A DNA stretch of 15,331 nucleotides from JAXJQF01 sp036311285 (GCA_036311285.1 JAXJQF010000036.1:1-15331); one strand, 5' to 3'; counted from the stretch's first letter, positions 5,019 to 12,975 are shown. The notes: generated by a model from the sequence alone, not told the origin. Numbers and translations are program-made.

Positions 5019-6854
5019 ATGTGGAAATTTTTTGAAGGATTATTAAAACCTTTCCCTTTTAATCAAAGTGTTCAACCTCCTACAAGATTTTTAAAATTCA
5101 TAAAATTCTATACCAGAGGTGTATGGAAGTATTTACTAATTGTTACCATAATATCTTCTTTAATAGCAGTTGGTGAAGCCTTGTTTTTTTATTTTATGGG
5201 ACATTTTGTAGACCTGTTAAATGCTAGTACTCCAGAAACATTTTGGCAAAAAAATTGGACCACTGTTGCTTTGTTTATAGTAATGGTGGGATTGGTTTTA
5301 CCATTTATGATAGCGTTACATGATTTGTTTTTAAATCAAACTTTAAGAGCAAATTTTCCAATGAGAATACGCTTTGAGTTACATAGATATATTTTAAGAC
5401 AAAGCATGTCTTTCTTTGCAAACGACTTTGCAGGACGGTTGTCTCAAAAGTTACAACAAACAGCAATGGGCATTAGAGATACAGTAATTAAAATGTTTGA
5501 TGTTATTGTGCATATGTTTGTGTATTTTATAATCATGCTTGGTATGTTGGCTGATGCTAATGTCTATTTAATGTTAATCATGCTTATATGGTTGTTTATA
5601 TACATCCTAATTATGTCTTATTTTATTCCAAAACTAAGAGTTAGAAGTAAGGAAATAGCTGAAAAGCGTTCTTCAATGATTGGTTCAATTGTAGATAGCT
5701 ATACTAATATTCAAACAGTTAAGTTATTTTCTAAGATGAATAAGGAAGAGTTTTTTGCTAAGAAACAAATGGGCAAATGCTTAGTATCTGAATATAAACT
5801 ATTTAGACTTATTACATTGTTTGATGTGTCAGTACAAATCAATAATTATATATTGATTTGTACACTAGTATTAGTTTCTATTTATTTATGGACTATCAAT
5901 TTAGTATTAGTTGGTTCTATTGCTGTATCTTTAGGTTTAGCGATTAGAGCTAATAACTTATCACAATGGGTAATGTGGGAAGTTGGAATGTTGTTTGATA
6001 GTATTGGTAATGTTCAAAATGGTATGGATTCTATTGCTAAGCCTGTGACTGTGAAAGACCCTGAAAATCCAATTGGTTTACCAACTAACATTAAAGGCGA
6101 TATTGAGTTTAAGAATGTAGTGTTCTCATATAATGGAATCTCTAATGTAATAAATAATTTAAGCTTAACAATTAGAGCAGGTGAAAAAATTGGGATTGTT
6201 GGTCATTCAGGTGGTGGTAAGACAACGTTAGTTAACTTATTACTTCGTTTTTATGATATTCAAAATGGTAGCATTACTATTGATGGTATTGATATCAAGC
6301 ATATAAAGATGGATGACTTACGTTCTGTTATTGCTATGGTTACTCAAGATACTGCATTGCTTCATCGTTCTGTACGTGAGAATATTCTTTATGGTAACGA
6401 GAAAGTTGATGATTTAGATAATCTTATGCGTTGTGCAGCTAAGCAAGCTAAGGCTGATGAGTTTATTGACGCTTTATCAGACGGAGCTGGTAACACAGGT
6501 TATGAAGCAAAGGTTGGCGAAAGAGGGGTGAGATTGTCTGGTGGTCAAAGACAGCGTATTGCACTTGCTCGCGTAATTTTAAAGAATGCTCCAATCTTAA
6601 TTTTAGATGAGGCAACTTCAGCTCTTGACTCTGAGGTTGAAGCTGCAGTAAAGGAAAGTTTAGATAAGTTAATGGAGAATAAAACTGTTATTGCTATTGC
6701 TCATCGTTTATCTACAATAGCAGCAATGGATAGGTTAATAGTTTTAAAAGAAGGACAAATAGCTGAAATTGGTACACACGAGGAACTATTAAAGCTAGAT
6801 GGAGTGTACGCTTCTCTATGGAATAAGCAAACTAATGGTTTTATTGGGAAGTAA
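5019..6854 (+). CDS. ABC exporter half-transporter (fused permease and ATPase)
   Basis: This 611-residue half-transporter would work as a dimer in the inner membrane. The first 330 residues are an exporter-type membrane domain, with clear segments near 37-60, 81-101, 160-178 and 182-204 and two more around 265-310. The ATPase domain has Walker A GHSGGGKTT (395-403, K401), a Q-loop (VTQD), signature LSGGQ (506-510), Walker B ILILDE (D530, E531) and the switch H562 (IAHRLS), so it should be active. The N-terminus (WKFFEGLLKPFP) resembles uncharacterised Pasteurellaceae exporters of the HI_1051 type; MsbA is less likely because E. coli MsbA is a better-conserved family with a different start. 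Substrate not deducible. No neighbour suggests one, and no strong Shine-Dalgarno precedes the ATG. Confidence 0.88.
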   Translation: MWKFFEGLLKPFPFNQSVQPPTRFLKFIKFYTRGVWKYLLIVTIISSLIAVGEALFFYFMGHFVDLLNASTPETFWQKNWTTVALFIVMVGLVLPFMIALHDLFLNQTLRANFPMRIRFELHRYILRQSMSFFANDFAGRLSQKLQQTAMGIRDTVIKMFDVIVHMFVYFIIMLGMLADANVYLMLIMLIWLFIYILIMSYFIPKLRVRSKEIAEKRSSMIGSIVDSYTNIQTVKLFSKMNKEEFFAKKQMGKCLVSEYKLFRLITLFDVSVQINNYILICTLVLVSIYLWTINLVLVGSIAVSLGLAIRANNLSQWVMWEVGMLFDSIGNVQNGMDSIAKPVTVKDPENPIGLPTNIKGDIEFKNVVFSYNGISNVINNLSLTIRAGEKIGIVGHSGGGKTTLVNLLLRFYDIQNGSITIDGIDIKHIKMDDLRSVIAMVTQDTALLHRSVRENILYGNEKVDDLDNLMRCAAKQAKADEFIDALSDGAGNTGYEAKVGERGVRLSGGQRQRIALARVILKNAPILILDEATSALDSEVEAAVKESLDKLMENKTVIAIAHRLSTIAAMDRLIVLKEGQIAEIGTHEELLKLDGVYASLWNKQTNGFIGK

Positions 6855-6882
6855 CAAATTAAATTATAAAAGTAAAACATAG

Positions 6883-6911
6883 TTCACAAATTTTTGGTAA
6901 TTGTGTAAAAT
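6883..6911 (+). promoter_or_regulatory. Sigma-70 promoter of folE
   Basis: TTCACA (6883-6888) and TAAAAT (6906-6911) are 17 bp apart, each one mismatch from consensus. It lies in the 101-bp gap after the ABC gene, so folE can be transcribed on its own. Confidence 0.65.
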
Positions 6912-6955
6912 ATAACTAGGTCGATTAACAGAAAAAGTTACTGTGGAAATTAGGT

Positions 6956-7612
6956 ATGGAAATGTTAGAAATTAGTCCAGAAGCTAAAATTGTAAGAGAT
7001 GCTTTAGCAGAACAAGGTTTGGAAACTCCAAGATTCCCTGTTGAATTATCTCATGAAGAGCAGAAGGAACAAATTGAAACACATATGAAGGCTATTATGG
7101 AAATCTTAGGTCTTGATTTGACTGACGATAGCCTAGTGCGTACTCCTTACCGTATTGCCAAAATGTACGTAGATGAAATCTTTTCAGGTTTAGATTACGT
7201 TAATTTTCCTAAGATCACTGTAATAGAAAATAAGATGAAGGTTGATGAAATGGTAAAGGTTAAGGATATAACCTTAACAAGTACTTGTGAACACCATTTT
7301 GCGACTATTGATGGATATGCAAAGGTTGCATATCTTCCTAGAAACAAAATTATTGGTTTATCTAAAATAAACCGTATTGTTCAATTCTTTGCGAAACGTC
7401 CTCAAGTTCAAGAACGTTTGACACAACAAATTCTTGTTGCGTTACAAGCTTTATTAGAAACTCAAGATGTAGCAGTAACTATAACAGCTACCCACTATTG
7501 TGTGAAGTCTAGAGGAATTCAGGATGCAACAAGTAAGACTACTACTACTTCTTTAGGTGGATACTTTAAGTTTAATCCTGCTTCAAGACATGAGTTTTTA
7601 ACGGACGATTAA
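6956..7612 (+). CDS. folE: GTP cyclohydrolase I
   Basis: This 218-residue enzyme (E. coli FolE 222) converts GTP to 7,8-dihydroneopterin triphosphate, the first step of tetrahydrofolate and of preQ1-type pathways. It acts in the cytosol as a homodecamer. The zinc ligands C111 and H114 (CEHH, 111-114) and C182 (HYCVKSRG) are present, as are the substrate-binding stretches RTPYRIAKMY, KIIGLSKINR and RPQVQERLT. A second ATG two codons in (6962) is an equally possible start; neither has a strong Shine-Dalgarno. The next gene, truA, follows after 57 bp without a visible terminator, so the two may share a transcript, although their pathways are not linked. Confidence 0.97.
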   Translation: MEMLEISPEAKIVRDALAEQGLETPRFPVELSHEEQKEQIETHMKAIMEILGLDLTDDSLVRTPYRIAKMYVDEIFSGLDYVNFPKITVIENKMKVDEMVKVKDITLTSTCEHHFATIDGYAKVAYLPRNKIIGLSKINRIVQFFAKRPQVQERLTQQILVALQALLETQDVAVTITATHYCVKSRGIQDATSKTTTTSLGGYFKFNPASRHEFLTDD

Positions 7613-7669
7613 GTAATAGATTTATCCAAAAAAATCATTTATTTGAAAGAACAATAAAGGTGCTTTTAT

Positions 7670-8461
7670 ATGTATTATTTTGCTTTAGGCGTTGAATATA
7701 ATGGAAGTGCCTATAAGGGATTTCAAAGGCAGAATGAAGAAGCTAGTGTTCAAGGTGAACTAGAAAAAGCTATAAGTATTGTTGCAAATGAAAATATCGT
7801 AACTTACTGTGCTGGTAGAACAGATGCAGGTGTACATGGTACAGGACAGGTAATAAATTTTGCGACTAACAATTATAGAGGAGTTCAAGCTTGGACTATA
7901 GGTGTTAACGCTAATTTACCAAAAGACATTAGTATTACTTGGGCTAAAGAAGTAGATGAAAGCTTTCATGCCCGTTTTAGTGCAGAAGCTAGAAGATATC
8001 GTTACATAATTTTAAATAGTAGATGTCGTTCAGGAATAGGCAATAACCTTATTAGTCATTATCATACAGCTTATATAGACCATGAGAAGATGAATGAAGC
8101 TGCTCAATGCTTGGTTGGTGAACATGACTTTAGTTCTTTTAGAGGAGCAGGGTGTCAAAGTCGTTCTCCTATGAGAAATGTTCATCATGTATTTGTTAAG
8201 CGTTATGGTGACTATGTTATAGTTGACATAAAGGCTAACGCATTCTTACTTCATATGGTTAGAAATATTGTTGGAACTTTGTTAGAGGTTGGTTTCAATC
8301 GTAAACCTATTGAATGGGTAAAAGAGGTTTTTGAAGCAAAAGATAGAAACAAAGCAGGTCCTACAGCGCAACCATATGGATTATACTTAGTTGATGTGTC
8401 ATATCCAGATTCATTTGATCTACCTAAAAGAAATCATTTAGGGCCGTTGTTTTTAGATTAA
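7670..8461 (+). CDS. truA: tRNA pseudouridine(38-40) synthase
   Basis: This 263-residue protein (E. coli TruA 270) isomerises uridines 38, 39 and 40 in the tRNA anticodon stem. The catalytic aspartate is D52 in CAGRTDAGVHGTGQ. Other TruA landmarks are the N-terminal Y-G-x-FQ-R motif (NGSAYKGFQRQ), the RRYRYII strand, HDFSSFRGAGCQS and HMVRNIVGTL. The start is supported by AAAGGTG 8-14 nt upstream. In E. coli truA sits upstream of the dedA-accD-folC-dedD-cvpA-purF series. Here cvpA and purF are within 5 kb but the intervening genes are different, so an ancestral neighbourhood seems to have been broken up. Confidence 0.97.
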   Translation: MYYFALGVEYNGSAYKGFQRQNEEASVQGELEKAISIVANENIVTYCAGRTDAGVHGTGQVINFATNNYRGVQAWTIGVNANLPKDISITWAKEVDESFHARFSAEARRYRYIILNSRCRSGIGNNLISHYHTAYIDHEKMNEAAQCLVGEHDFSSFRGAGCQSRSPMRNVHHVFVKRYGDYVIVDIKANAFLLHMVRNIVGTLLEVGFNRKPIEWVKEVFEAKDRNKAGPTAQPYGLYLVDVSYPDSFDLPKRNHLGPLFLD

Positions 8462-8540
8462 AAAAAGTGCTTAAATTGATTAATATTACAATTAACAGCA
8501 TATAAGTTGAACTGTAACTAGAAAGTTAAGAAAAATTGCG

Positions 8541-8580
8541 TATAATATGCGTATTATTTGAAAGCCGTTTTATACGGTTT
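8541..8580 (+). promoter_or_regulatory. Possible promoter and leader hairpin before the two-TM gene
   Basis: A perfect TATAAT (8541-8546) lies 67 bp before the ATG at 8613, without a convincing -35. A small hairpin (CCGT-TTTAT-ACGG, 8565-8577) followed by TTTTG lies in the putative leader; it is weak as a terminator. Confidence 0.4.
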
Positions 8581-8597
8581 TGATAACTATTTAATAG

Positions 8598-8609
8598 AAT
8601 TGATCAATT
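8598..8609. repeat. 12-bp palindrome directly before a start codon
   Basis: AATTGATCAATT is a perfect palindrome ending 3 bp before the ATG at 8613, where a Shine-Dalgarno would be expected and none is seen. It may be an operator or chance in AT-rich DNA. Confidence 0.35.
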
Positions 8610-8612
8610 TTT

Positions 8613-9239
8613 ATGCACAGACGTCAAAAAGTAGAATTACCAGCTCATTTTCATACAGCTGAATATTTAGCTCAGAGTGGAATTCATTACAAGAAATCTA
8701 TAATAGATAATGCTTACAAGTTAGGCTTAGGTAAGCTGTTCTATATCTCTATAATGATTGTTATAATCTTAGTAGCGTTGTTATGCGTATTTTATTCGTC
8801 TATTGAAAGTAGAACACTTATAAGAATAATGTTCTTATTTATAATCATTTTTTCAATTGAGAGTGCGTTTATATTTATTAAATATATGAATGCAATAAGA
8901 GTGCGTTCATACTTAAGAAAGAAAATATCTCCTCTTCAAATTGAACCAATTGCTATTGTGTTATTAGAACCAAAAACTGAAAACGAAGCTTTAAAGAATT
9001 GTAAAAATTGTAGAACAGCATTTGTGTATAAAGAATTAGGAACTAAAAAACCAGATTTTTATCTTTCTGCGACCTTTAAAGGGGTACCAAATAAGTTACC
9101 AGGAAGTGTAGCTCTATTATACAAGCATCCTATTGAAGACAAGTATTTTACTATCGATGACGATTATGATTTTGTACGTCTAAAAGTACAAGAAGACTGC
9201 TTTGCTAAGGATGAAGAATCAGCTGTTTCTAATGTTTAA
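8613..9239 (+). CDS. Unrecognised membrane protein with two TM segments
   Basis: I do not recognise this 208-residue protein. Visible features: a basic N-terminus of about 40 residues, two closely spaced hydrophobic segments (about 42-60 and 69-89) with a short connecting loop, a basic stop-transfer stretch (RVRSYLRKK, 97-104), and a soluble C-terminal domain of about 100 residues. That domain contains one CKNC (130-133) and ends in an acidic tail. This predicts a hairpin anchored in the inner membrane with both ends in the cytoplasm. A single CxxC could be a half metal site or a redox pair. No Shine-Dalgarno is visible. The gene for a membrane methyltransferase-like protein follows after 31 bp, so the two probably form an operon. 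Confidence 0.7.
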   Translation: MHRRQKVELPAHFHTAEYLAQSGIHYKKSIIDNAYKLGLGKLFYISIMIVIILVALLCVFYSSIESRTLIRIMFLFIIIFSIESAFIFIKYMNAIRVRSYLRKKISPLQIEPIAIVLLEPKTENEALKNCKNCRTAFVYKELGTKKPDFYLSATFKGVPNKLPGSVALLYKHPIEDKYFTIDDDYDFVRLKVQEDCFAKDEESAVSNV

Positions 9240-9270
9240 ATAGAAAAGCGATCATTATAAAAATTTAAAA

Positions 9271-9858
9271 ATGCATTTATTTAAAGATATAAAAAAAGTA
9301 ATGGGCTTTGGGCCTCTTGTAGTAATACCTTCAGTATTACTGACAGGTGTTTTTGTTCCATGCATTTTATTAAATAATGATATTGAATTTATTAAGCATT
9401 TCAATCACCATGACTTTTTAAGTCATGAGTATCATAAAACAATTCAAATACCATTTATAAAAGAAGCATTATTTTTTAGTGTTGAAATTGGGGTAATGTT
9501 TATTTTAAAGCTTATCATAGCTAACTTTGCATTAGTTAAATCGTTTACATTATGGTATAGAGCTGTATTTAGAAGTAACATAGTAAAAGCCGTTAGGAAG
9601 GATGTTTTATTGAAGACAGAAGTATATGAAGAGGTTCGCAATCCAATATACTCATCATTTTTATTAGGTTGTAGTTCATTACTTTTAATTCCTAATAACC
9701 TATTATCATATCTATTGATATTAGTCCTATATGCTTATATGACAATTGTAATAAAGTATACTGAAGAGAATAATCTTATAAAAAAATACCAAAATGAATA
9801 TCTTGATTACATGAAGAATGTAAGAAGATTATTACCAAAATTAAATTGCTTGTTGTAA
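9271..9858 (+). CDS. ICMT/PEMT-like integral membrane methyltransferase family protein
   Basis: This 195-residue hydrophobic protein has segments near 14-34, 65-95 and 127-162. The C-terminal half carries the signature of the isoprenylcysteine/phosphatidylethanolamine methyltransferase superfamily: VYEEVRNPIYSSFLLG (118-133, with R123-N124-P125), then EENNLIKKYQNEYLDYMKNV (165-184) and a closing RRLLPKL. In active members the RNP block and the following EE bind S-adenosylmethionine in the membrane plane. The usual glycine before the RNP block (GpY-x-x-vRNP) is replaced by TEVYEEVRNP, so activity or substrate may differ. Substrate unknown; lipid or membrane-protein carboxyl groups are the usual targets. 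It probably shares a transcript with the two-TM gene 31 bp upstream. Confidence 0.7.
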   Translation: MHLFKDIKKVMGFGPLVVIPSVLLTGVFVPCILLNNDIEFIKHFNHHDFLSHEYHKTIQIPFIKEALFFSVEIGVMFILKLIIANFALVKSFTLWYRAVFRSNIVKAVRKDVLLKTEVYEEVRNPIYSSFLLGCSSLLLIPNNLLSYLLILVLYAYMTIVIKYTEENNLIKKYQNEYLDYMKNVRRLLPKLNCLL

Positions 9859-10000
9859 ATATGAAACAAGAAATTATCTTACTAAAGTAATAGATATTAA
9901 AGGTTATGTGTTAATTTATAATAAAAATCTTTGTTTTCTCTTACTTGAAAATATCGTGAATATAAGAAATATATAAAAGAAAAAATAGATTTATTAATGA

Positions 10001-10106
10001 GGCGAGGGCTTAGCTACATCTCGGTACTTCCTTCGTCCACCCTGGTTGCTTCCTTCCGGACCTGGCCTGTTAAGCAGGGAAGAAATACGAGAGAACCAAA
10101 CCCTCA
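10001..10106 (-). ncRNA. ffs: 4.5S RNA (signal recognition particle RNA)
   Basis: The minus strand contains CAGGTCCGGAAGGAAGCA (10064-10047), the universally conserved GGAA-tetraloop domain that binds Ffh. The flanks pair as in E. coli 4.5S RNA: GAGGG at the 5' end (10105-10101) with CCCTC at the 3' end, and TCTCG with CGAGA. The GATGTAGCT near the 3' end is also shared with the E. coli RNA. Length about 106 nt against 114 in E. coli; exact ends are approximate. With Ffh it forms the particle that delivers nascent membrane proteins to FtsY and SecYEG. No clear terminator hairpin follows, only a T-rich tract at 9970-9985. Confidence 0.95.
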
Positions 10107-10123
10107 TATATGAAAACAAACTC

Positions 10124-10151
10124 ATAATAACGAATTTTTTATAAAATGCAA
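10124..10151 (-). promoter_or_regulatory. Sigma-70 promoter of ffs
   Basis: On the minus strand TTGCAT (10151-10146) and TATTAT (10129-10124) are 16 bp apart, followed by GAG. The start would lie near 10117, giving a short 5' leader of about 10 nt that must be trimmed, as in E. coli where RNase P matures the 5' end. Confidence 0.7.
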
Positions 10152-10293
10152 GTTTATTTTTAATTTTTGATAAATAGTAGCAAAAATAAATAAAATGATT
10201 TGTTTATGGCATAGTGATAAAGTTATGAACAGCATTATAACTAACATTTAATGGAAATTTTTAAATGCCAGTTTTAACTGCTTTTAATTGTAG

Positions 10294-11055
10294 TTACTTT
10301 AAGATCTTATCTATAAAATTAAGAAGTAAAAATATAGGTGTGGCAAGTAACGTTGTAAGTACACCGCATACAATTAGACTTAGAGAAGAGAACGCTCCTT
10401 CTGTTAGTCCTTTTTCTGTTGCAGCAGAGGTTCCAACTGCGTGAGCACATGCTCCCATTGCTAAACCTTGAGCCTTTTTATTTCTAACTTTAAATAACTT
10501 CATTAATGGGAAGCCAATAATCGCTCCCATAATACCTACAATACAAACGATACAAGCAGTAATTGCTTTTATCCCACCGGTTCGATCAGATACGTCCATA
10601 GCAAGGGGAGTAGTAATAGAACGCGCACCCATTGTTGGAATCATTGAATGGTCTACATTTGCAAAATAGCAGCTTACATATGATATTAAGTAACTCAGAA
10701 TAATTGAAAGTGTACAACATATAAGTATTAGCAATGCTTGCTTCTTTATTAAATTAAACTTTTGATATAAAGGAATTGCTAATACCACAACTGCAGGCTC
10801 TAATAGTGCTGTTATAATCTGTGTTCCTTTTTGATATGCAATCGGTTCCACTTTTGTAATGATGATGGTTATAACAATGATTATCGCTGGAATTAGTAAA
10901 GGATTTAAGATTACTAACTTTGTCTTGATTTGAAAATGTCTAACAACTATGTAAAGAAATACTGTCATAGGTATTGCACAATAGAAGAATAAGTCTTCTA
11001 TTGTAAGGTCAATATTTGAGAACATGTTTAATAAATTACCACTTGTAGATAACAT
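10294..11055 (-). CDS. lrgB: LrgB/YohK (CidB) family membrane protein
   Basis: This 253-residue protein (E. coli YohK 231) has about seven hydrophobic segments. The family core is visible: GARSITTPLAM (143-153) in place of the usual PKSVTTPIA, GGIKAIT and VGIMGAIIG (160-181), then AQGLAMGACAHAVGTSAA (195-212) and EGAFSSLSLIVCG. LrgB works with LrgA; the pair is linked to murein hydrolase control in staphylococci and to export of small organic acids or glycolate in plants and other bacteria. The role in gammaproteobacteria is unsettled. It is 36 bp downstream of the lrgA-like gene on the same strand, so one operon. An alternative start is M11 (11025). Confidence 0.9.
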   Translation of the reverse strand: MLSTSGNLLNMFSNIDLTIEDLFFYCAIPMTVFLYIVVRHFQIKTKLVILNPLLIPAIIIVITIIITKVEPIAYQKGTQIITALLEPAVVVLAIPLYQKFNLIKKQALLILICCTLSIILSYLISYVSCYFANVDHSMIPTMGARSITTPLAMDVSDRTGGIKAITACIVCIVGIMGAIIGFPLMKLFKVRNKKAQGLAMGACAHAVGTSAATEKGLTEGAFSSLSLIVCGVLTTLLATPIFLLLNFIDKILK

Positions 11056-11091
11056 TTTAACTTGCTTTTGTTTATAAAATCTAATATATGT

Positions 11092-11586
11092 CTACTTACT
11101 TTTTTTATGATAATTTAGCTTGGCTTCTTTCTTTGCAAGCTTTTTGTATCTCTTTATATTTTTAGCTCTCTTATAAAGAGTATGGCGCTTTTCTCTTTCT
11201 ATTGGTGTTTCGATATAGTGTTGGAACACTCTACCAACAACCACAATAATTAAAGCTATACCAAGGAAGCAGTTTAATATGATTAGAAATAATGAACTGT
11301 ATACCTGGTCCAGGTAAGTAACCACTCCAACTGCAACTGGTAAAAATAAAAAGGCTAGATGTTTTAATAACGGAGCAGCAACAGGCATGACCCAATCAAG
11401 CTTGATTACCTTAAATTCTAGCATTAAAAATAGAACAATTAATCCTAAGATACTTCTTGGAAAAGTAAGCGGTAACACGCTAGAGATTAGATGACCTGCA
11501 ACTAAACAGAAACCGATTATAAGTAAACTAAACAAATATTTAATAACTGTGTTGTTTAATATTTGCTTTAAATTGTAAATAGCCAT
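11092..11586 (-). CDS. lrgA: LrgA/YohJ (CidA) family membrane protein with basic tail
   Basis: Residues 1-122 are a normal LrgA/YohJ protein: four membrane segments (about 17-36, 43-59, 67-90, 96-119), with LPLTFPRSILGLIVLF (38-53) and APLLKHLAFLFLPVAVGV (71-88) matching the family's LP-x-S-x-GM and FVP-x-x-VG blocks. The remaining 42 residues are unusual: residues 131-164 hold 16 lysines or arginines out of 34, probably helical and cytoplasmic. E. coli YohJ (132 aa) lacks this. LrgA proteins are holin-like and act with LrgB, encoded directly downstream. No LytR- or LysR-type regulator gene is adjacent. Confidence 0.85.
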   Translation of the reverse strand: MAIYNLKQILNNTVIKYLFSLLIIGFCLVAGHLISSVLPLTFPRSILGLIVLFLMLEFKVIKLDWVMPVAAPLLKHLAFLFLPVAVGVVTYLDQVYSSLFLIILNCFLGIALIIVVVGRVFQHYIETPIEREKRHTLYKRAKNIKRYKKLAKKEAKLNYHKKSK

Positions 11587-11684
11587 AATTTTTGTGTTTT
11601 TTAGTAATTAGAACTTTTTATATTTAATAAGTTTTTAATGTTCAATAATAAATAATAGAAGTTCTAAACTTTTATTTGATAAAA

Positions 11685-11715
11685 TTGTTATCAGTTGATA
11701 TAACAAAAGTATAAT
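11685..11715. promoter_or_regulatory. Promoter-like site with operator-like inverted repeat
   Basis: TTGTTAT (11685-11691) and ATAACAA (11700-11706) form perfect 7-bp arms 8 bp apart. They sit just upstream of a perfect plus-strand TATAAT (11710-11715) and about 100 bp upstream of lrgA on the other strand. It could be the operator of lrgAB or of a plus-strand transcript running into the hairpins at 11748-11788. Confidence 0.4.
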
Positions 11716-11747
11716 AGTGAAATATGTCACGTTTTAATGTAATTGTA

Positions 11748-11788
11748 GCACTTTGTATTTCAAGTGCAATCTTTTCATAAAAAAGATT
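11748..11788 (+). repeat. Two tandem hairpins
   Basis: GCACTT (11748-11753)/AAGTGC (11762-11767) is followed at once by AATCTTTT (11768-11775)/AAAAGATT (11781-11788), both perfect. Neither is followed by a clean T-run on the plus strand. On the minus strand, AATCTTTT then lies next to the first stem. Confidence 0.4.
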
Positions 11789-12002
11789 ATTACTTTTTAA
11801 TGTAAATTAGGATCACAGTATTTAAATAAAAAATGAACCTAATTGTTTAATTTTAATCTGAATAAATAGATGATATGGTTTAACAAAATAGTATATACAT
11901 AATGATTGCTAATTTATTCACACTTTTGTTAAATATAGTGATAATCTTAAATTGTTTGTACTATTATATACGTGAGTTTAGAGGGGAGAAGGAGTTAGCC
12001 TA

Positions 12003-12488
12003 ATGGAATGGGTGGATATCGTTATTCTTGCTGTTATAGGTATGAGCGCTCTAGTTAGTATTGTTAGGGGGTTCGTAAAGGAATTGTTGTCTTTAATAGC
12101 ATGGGGAGCCGCGTTTTTCTTATCTATTAACTTTTATGAAAACTTAGCTTCATTATTAACATTTACAGACGACCGTTCAATTAAAGTCGTTCTAGCATTG
12201 TTTATTCTATTTGTTGGAACATTGATATTTATTGGTGTATTAAATTACATAATCACTTTAGCCTTGAAGAAAACAGGGTTAAGTGGAACAGATAGACTTT
12301 TAGGTATGGTATTTGGAACACTACGTGGACTTTGTATTGTACTTGTTGTGGCAGCAATTTTTCAGTTACTAATTAATTGGGGAATGTTTACTTCTGTTAC
12401 AAGAAGTGAATGGTATACCAACGCAGTGGTATTACCTGAAATTAATAAGATTGCAACGCAAGTGTTGGTTCAAATTAGATTGATATAG
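12003..12488 (+). CDS. cvpA: CvpA family inner-membrane protein
   Basis: This 161-residue protein (E. coli CvpA 162) has four hydrophobic segments (about 4-26, 29-48, 58-86, 103-126). It aligns with E. coli CvpA through WVDIVILAVI, LVSIVRGFVKELLSLIAWG and especially KKTGLSGTDRLLGMVFGTLRG (89-109). CvpA is needed for colicin V production and for resistance to bile salts in enteric bacteria; its molecular role is not settled. A strong Shine-Dalgarno, GAGAAGGAG (11986-11994), ends 8 bp before the ATG. In E. coli it is co-transcribed with purF; here a strong terminator follows. Confidence 0.94.
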   Translation: MEWVDIVILAVIGMSALVSIVRGFVKELLSLIAWGAAFFLSINFYENLASLLTFTDDRSIKVVLALFILFVGTLIFIGVLNYIITLALKKTGLSGTDRLLGMVFGTLRGLCIVLVVAAIFQLLINWGMFTSVTRSEWYTNAVVLPEINKIATQVLVQIRLI

Positions 12489-12563
12489 TTTGAAGAGTTT
12501 GTTGTAAACAAAATTAATCAATATAACCATAAGAATTTAAAATAATTTCACATTAAAATTTGG

Positions 12564-12601
12564 ATATGCTCATAATACAATGTATTGTGAGCATATTTTT
12601 T
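12564..12601 (+). terminator. Strong terminator of cvpA
   Basis: ATATGCTCATAATAC and GTATTGTGAGCATAT form a 15-bp stem with a single T-G wobble and an AAT loop, followed by six T. It lies 76 bp after the cvpA stop and should insulate purF from cvpA. Confidence 0.9.
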
Positions 12602-12946
12602 GAAGAAACTAAACAAAAACTGAAAGAATAATTGGGATGAGTATATCGATAAGACTACTAAAACTATGGAATAGCAGTTTTATATATAAATAGAATGTCT
12701 TTCGTTTTTAGGCCTAGAGTTTTTAAACTTTCGTAAAGTAATATTAGTTGTGTTAACAGTAGAATAAACAATAATCAAACAAATAAGATCTTAGTCACAA
12801 AATGTAGATGTTATCTATTTATGTGGTATAATTCAGTCAAGTTATTTTGACGTGTTAAATTACTATAATACATTTAAAAAATATACATAGTTTAAAGTAG
12901 TAATTGTAAAAATATTTGTATAAATTTTTATTTTTATAAACTCGTC
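12602..12946. other. Gene-free spacer between the cvpA terminator and the purF promoter
   Basis: No ORF worth calling. It contains two further TATAAT boxes: 12827-12832, preceded by TGG as an extended -10, and 12864-12869. It also has GTCAA (12836-12840)/TTGAC (12847-12851) as an inverted repeat. The sequence TTGACGTGTTAAA (12847) resembles TTGACGTTGTTTAAA (12958) at the purF start. These may be additional purF promoters or operators. Confidence 0.4.
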
Positions 12947-12947
12947 A

Positions 12948-12956
12948 TGATATAAT
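12948..12956 (+). promoter_or_regulatory. Extended -10 promoter of purF
   Basis: TGATATAAT (TGn plus TATAAT at 12951-12956), weak -35. Predicted start near 12963, leaving a leader of about 175 nt. The ABC-transporter promoter (4952-4960) has the identical nonamer. Confidence 0.6.
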
Positions 12957-12963
12957 GTTGACG

Positions 12964-12975
12964 TTGTTTAAACAA
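12964..12975. promoter_or_regulatory. 12-bp palindrome at the purF start site, possible operator
   Basis: TTGTTTAAACAA is a perfect palindrome beginning about at +1 of the predicted purF transcript, a classic position for a repressor. It does not match the E. coli PurR box (ACGCAAACGTTTTCNT). Confidence 0.4.

Noticed and set aside
9444..9641. 65-codon minus-strand ORF
   Set aside because: Lies wholly within the methyltransferase-like gene, which has family motifs in its own frame.
10269..10280. CAGTT-TT-AACTG hairpin as the lrgAB terminator
   Set aside because: Only 5 bp and no T-run on the minus strand; not convincing.
12964..12975. PurR box at purF
   Set aside because: The palindrome lacks the central CG and flanks of the E. 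coli PurR consensus.
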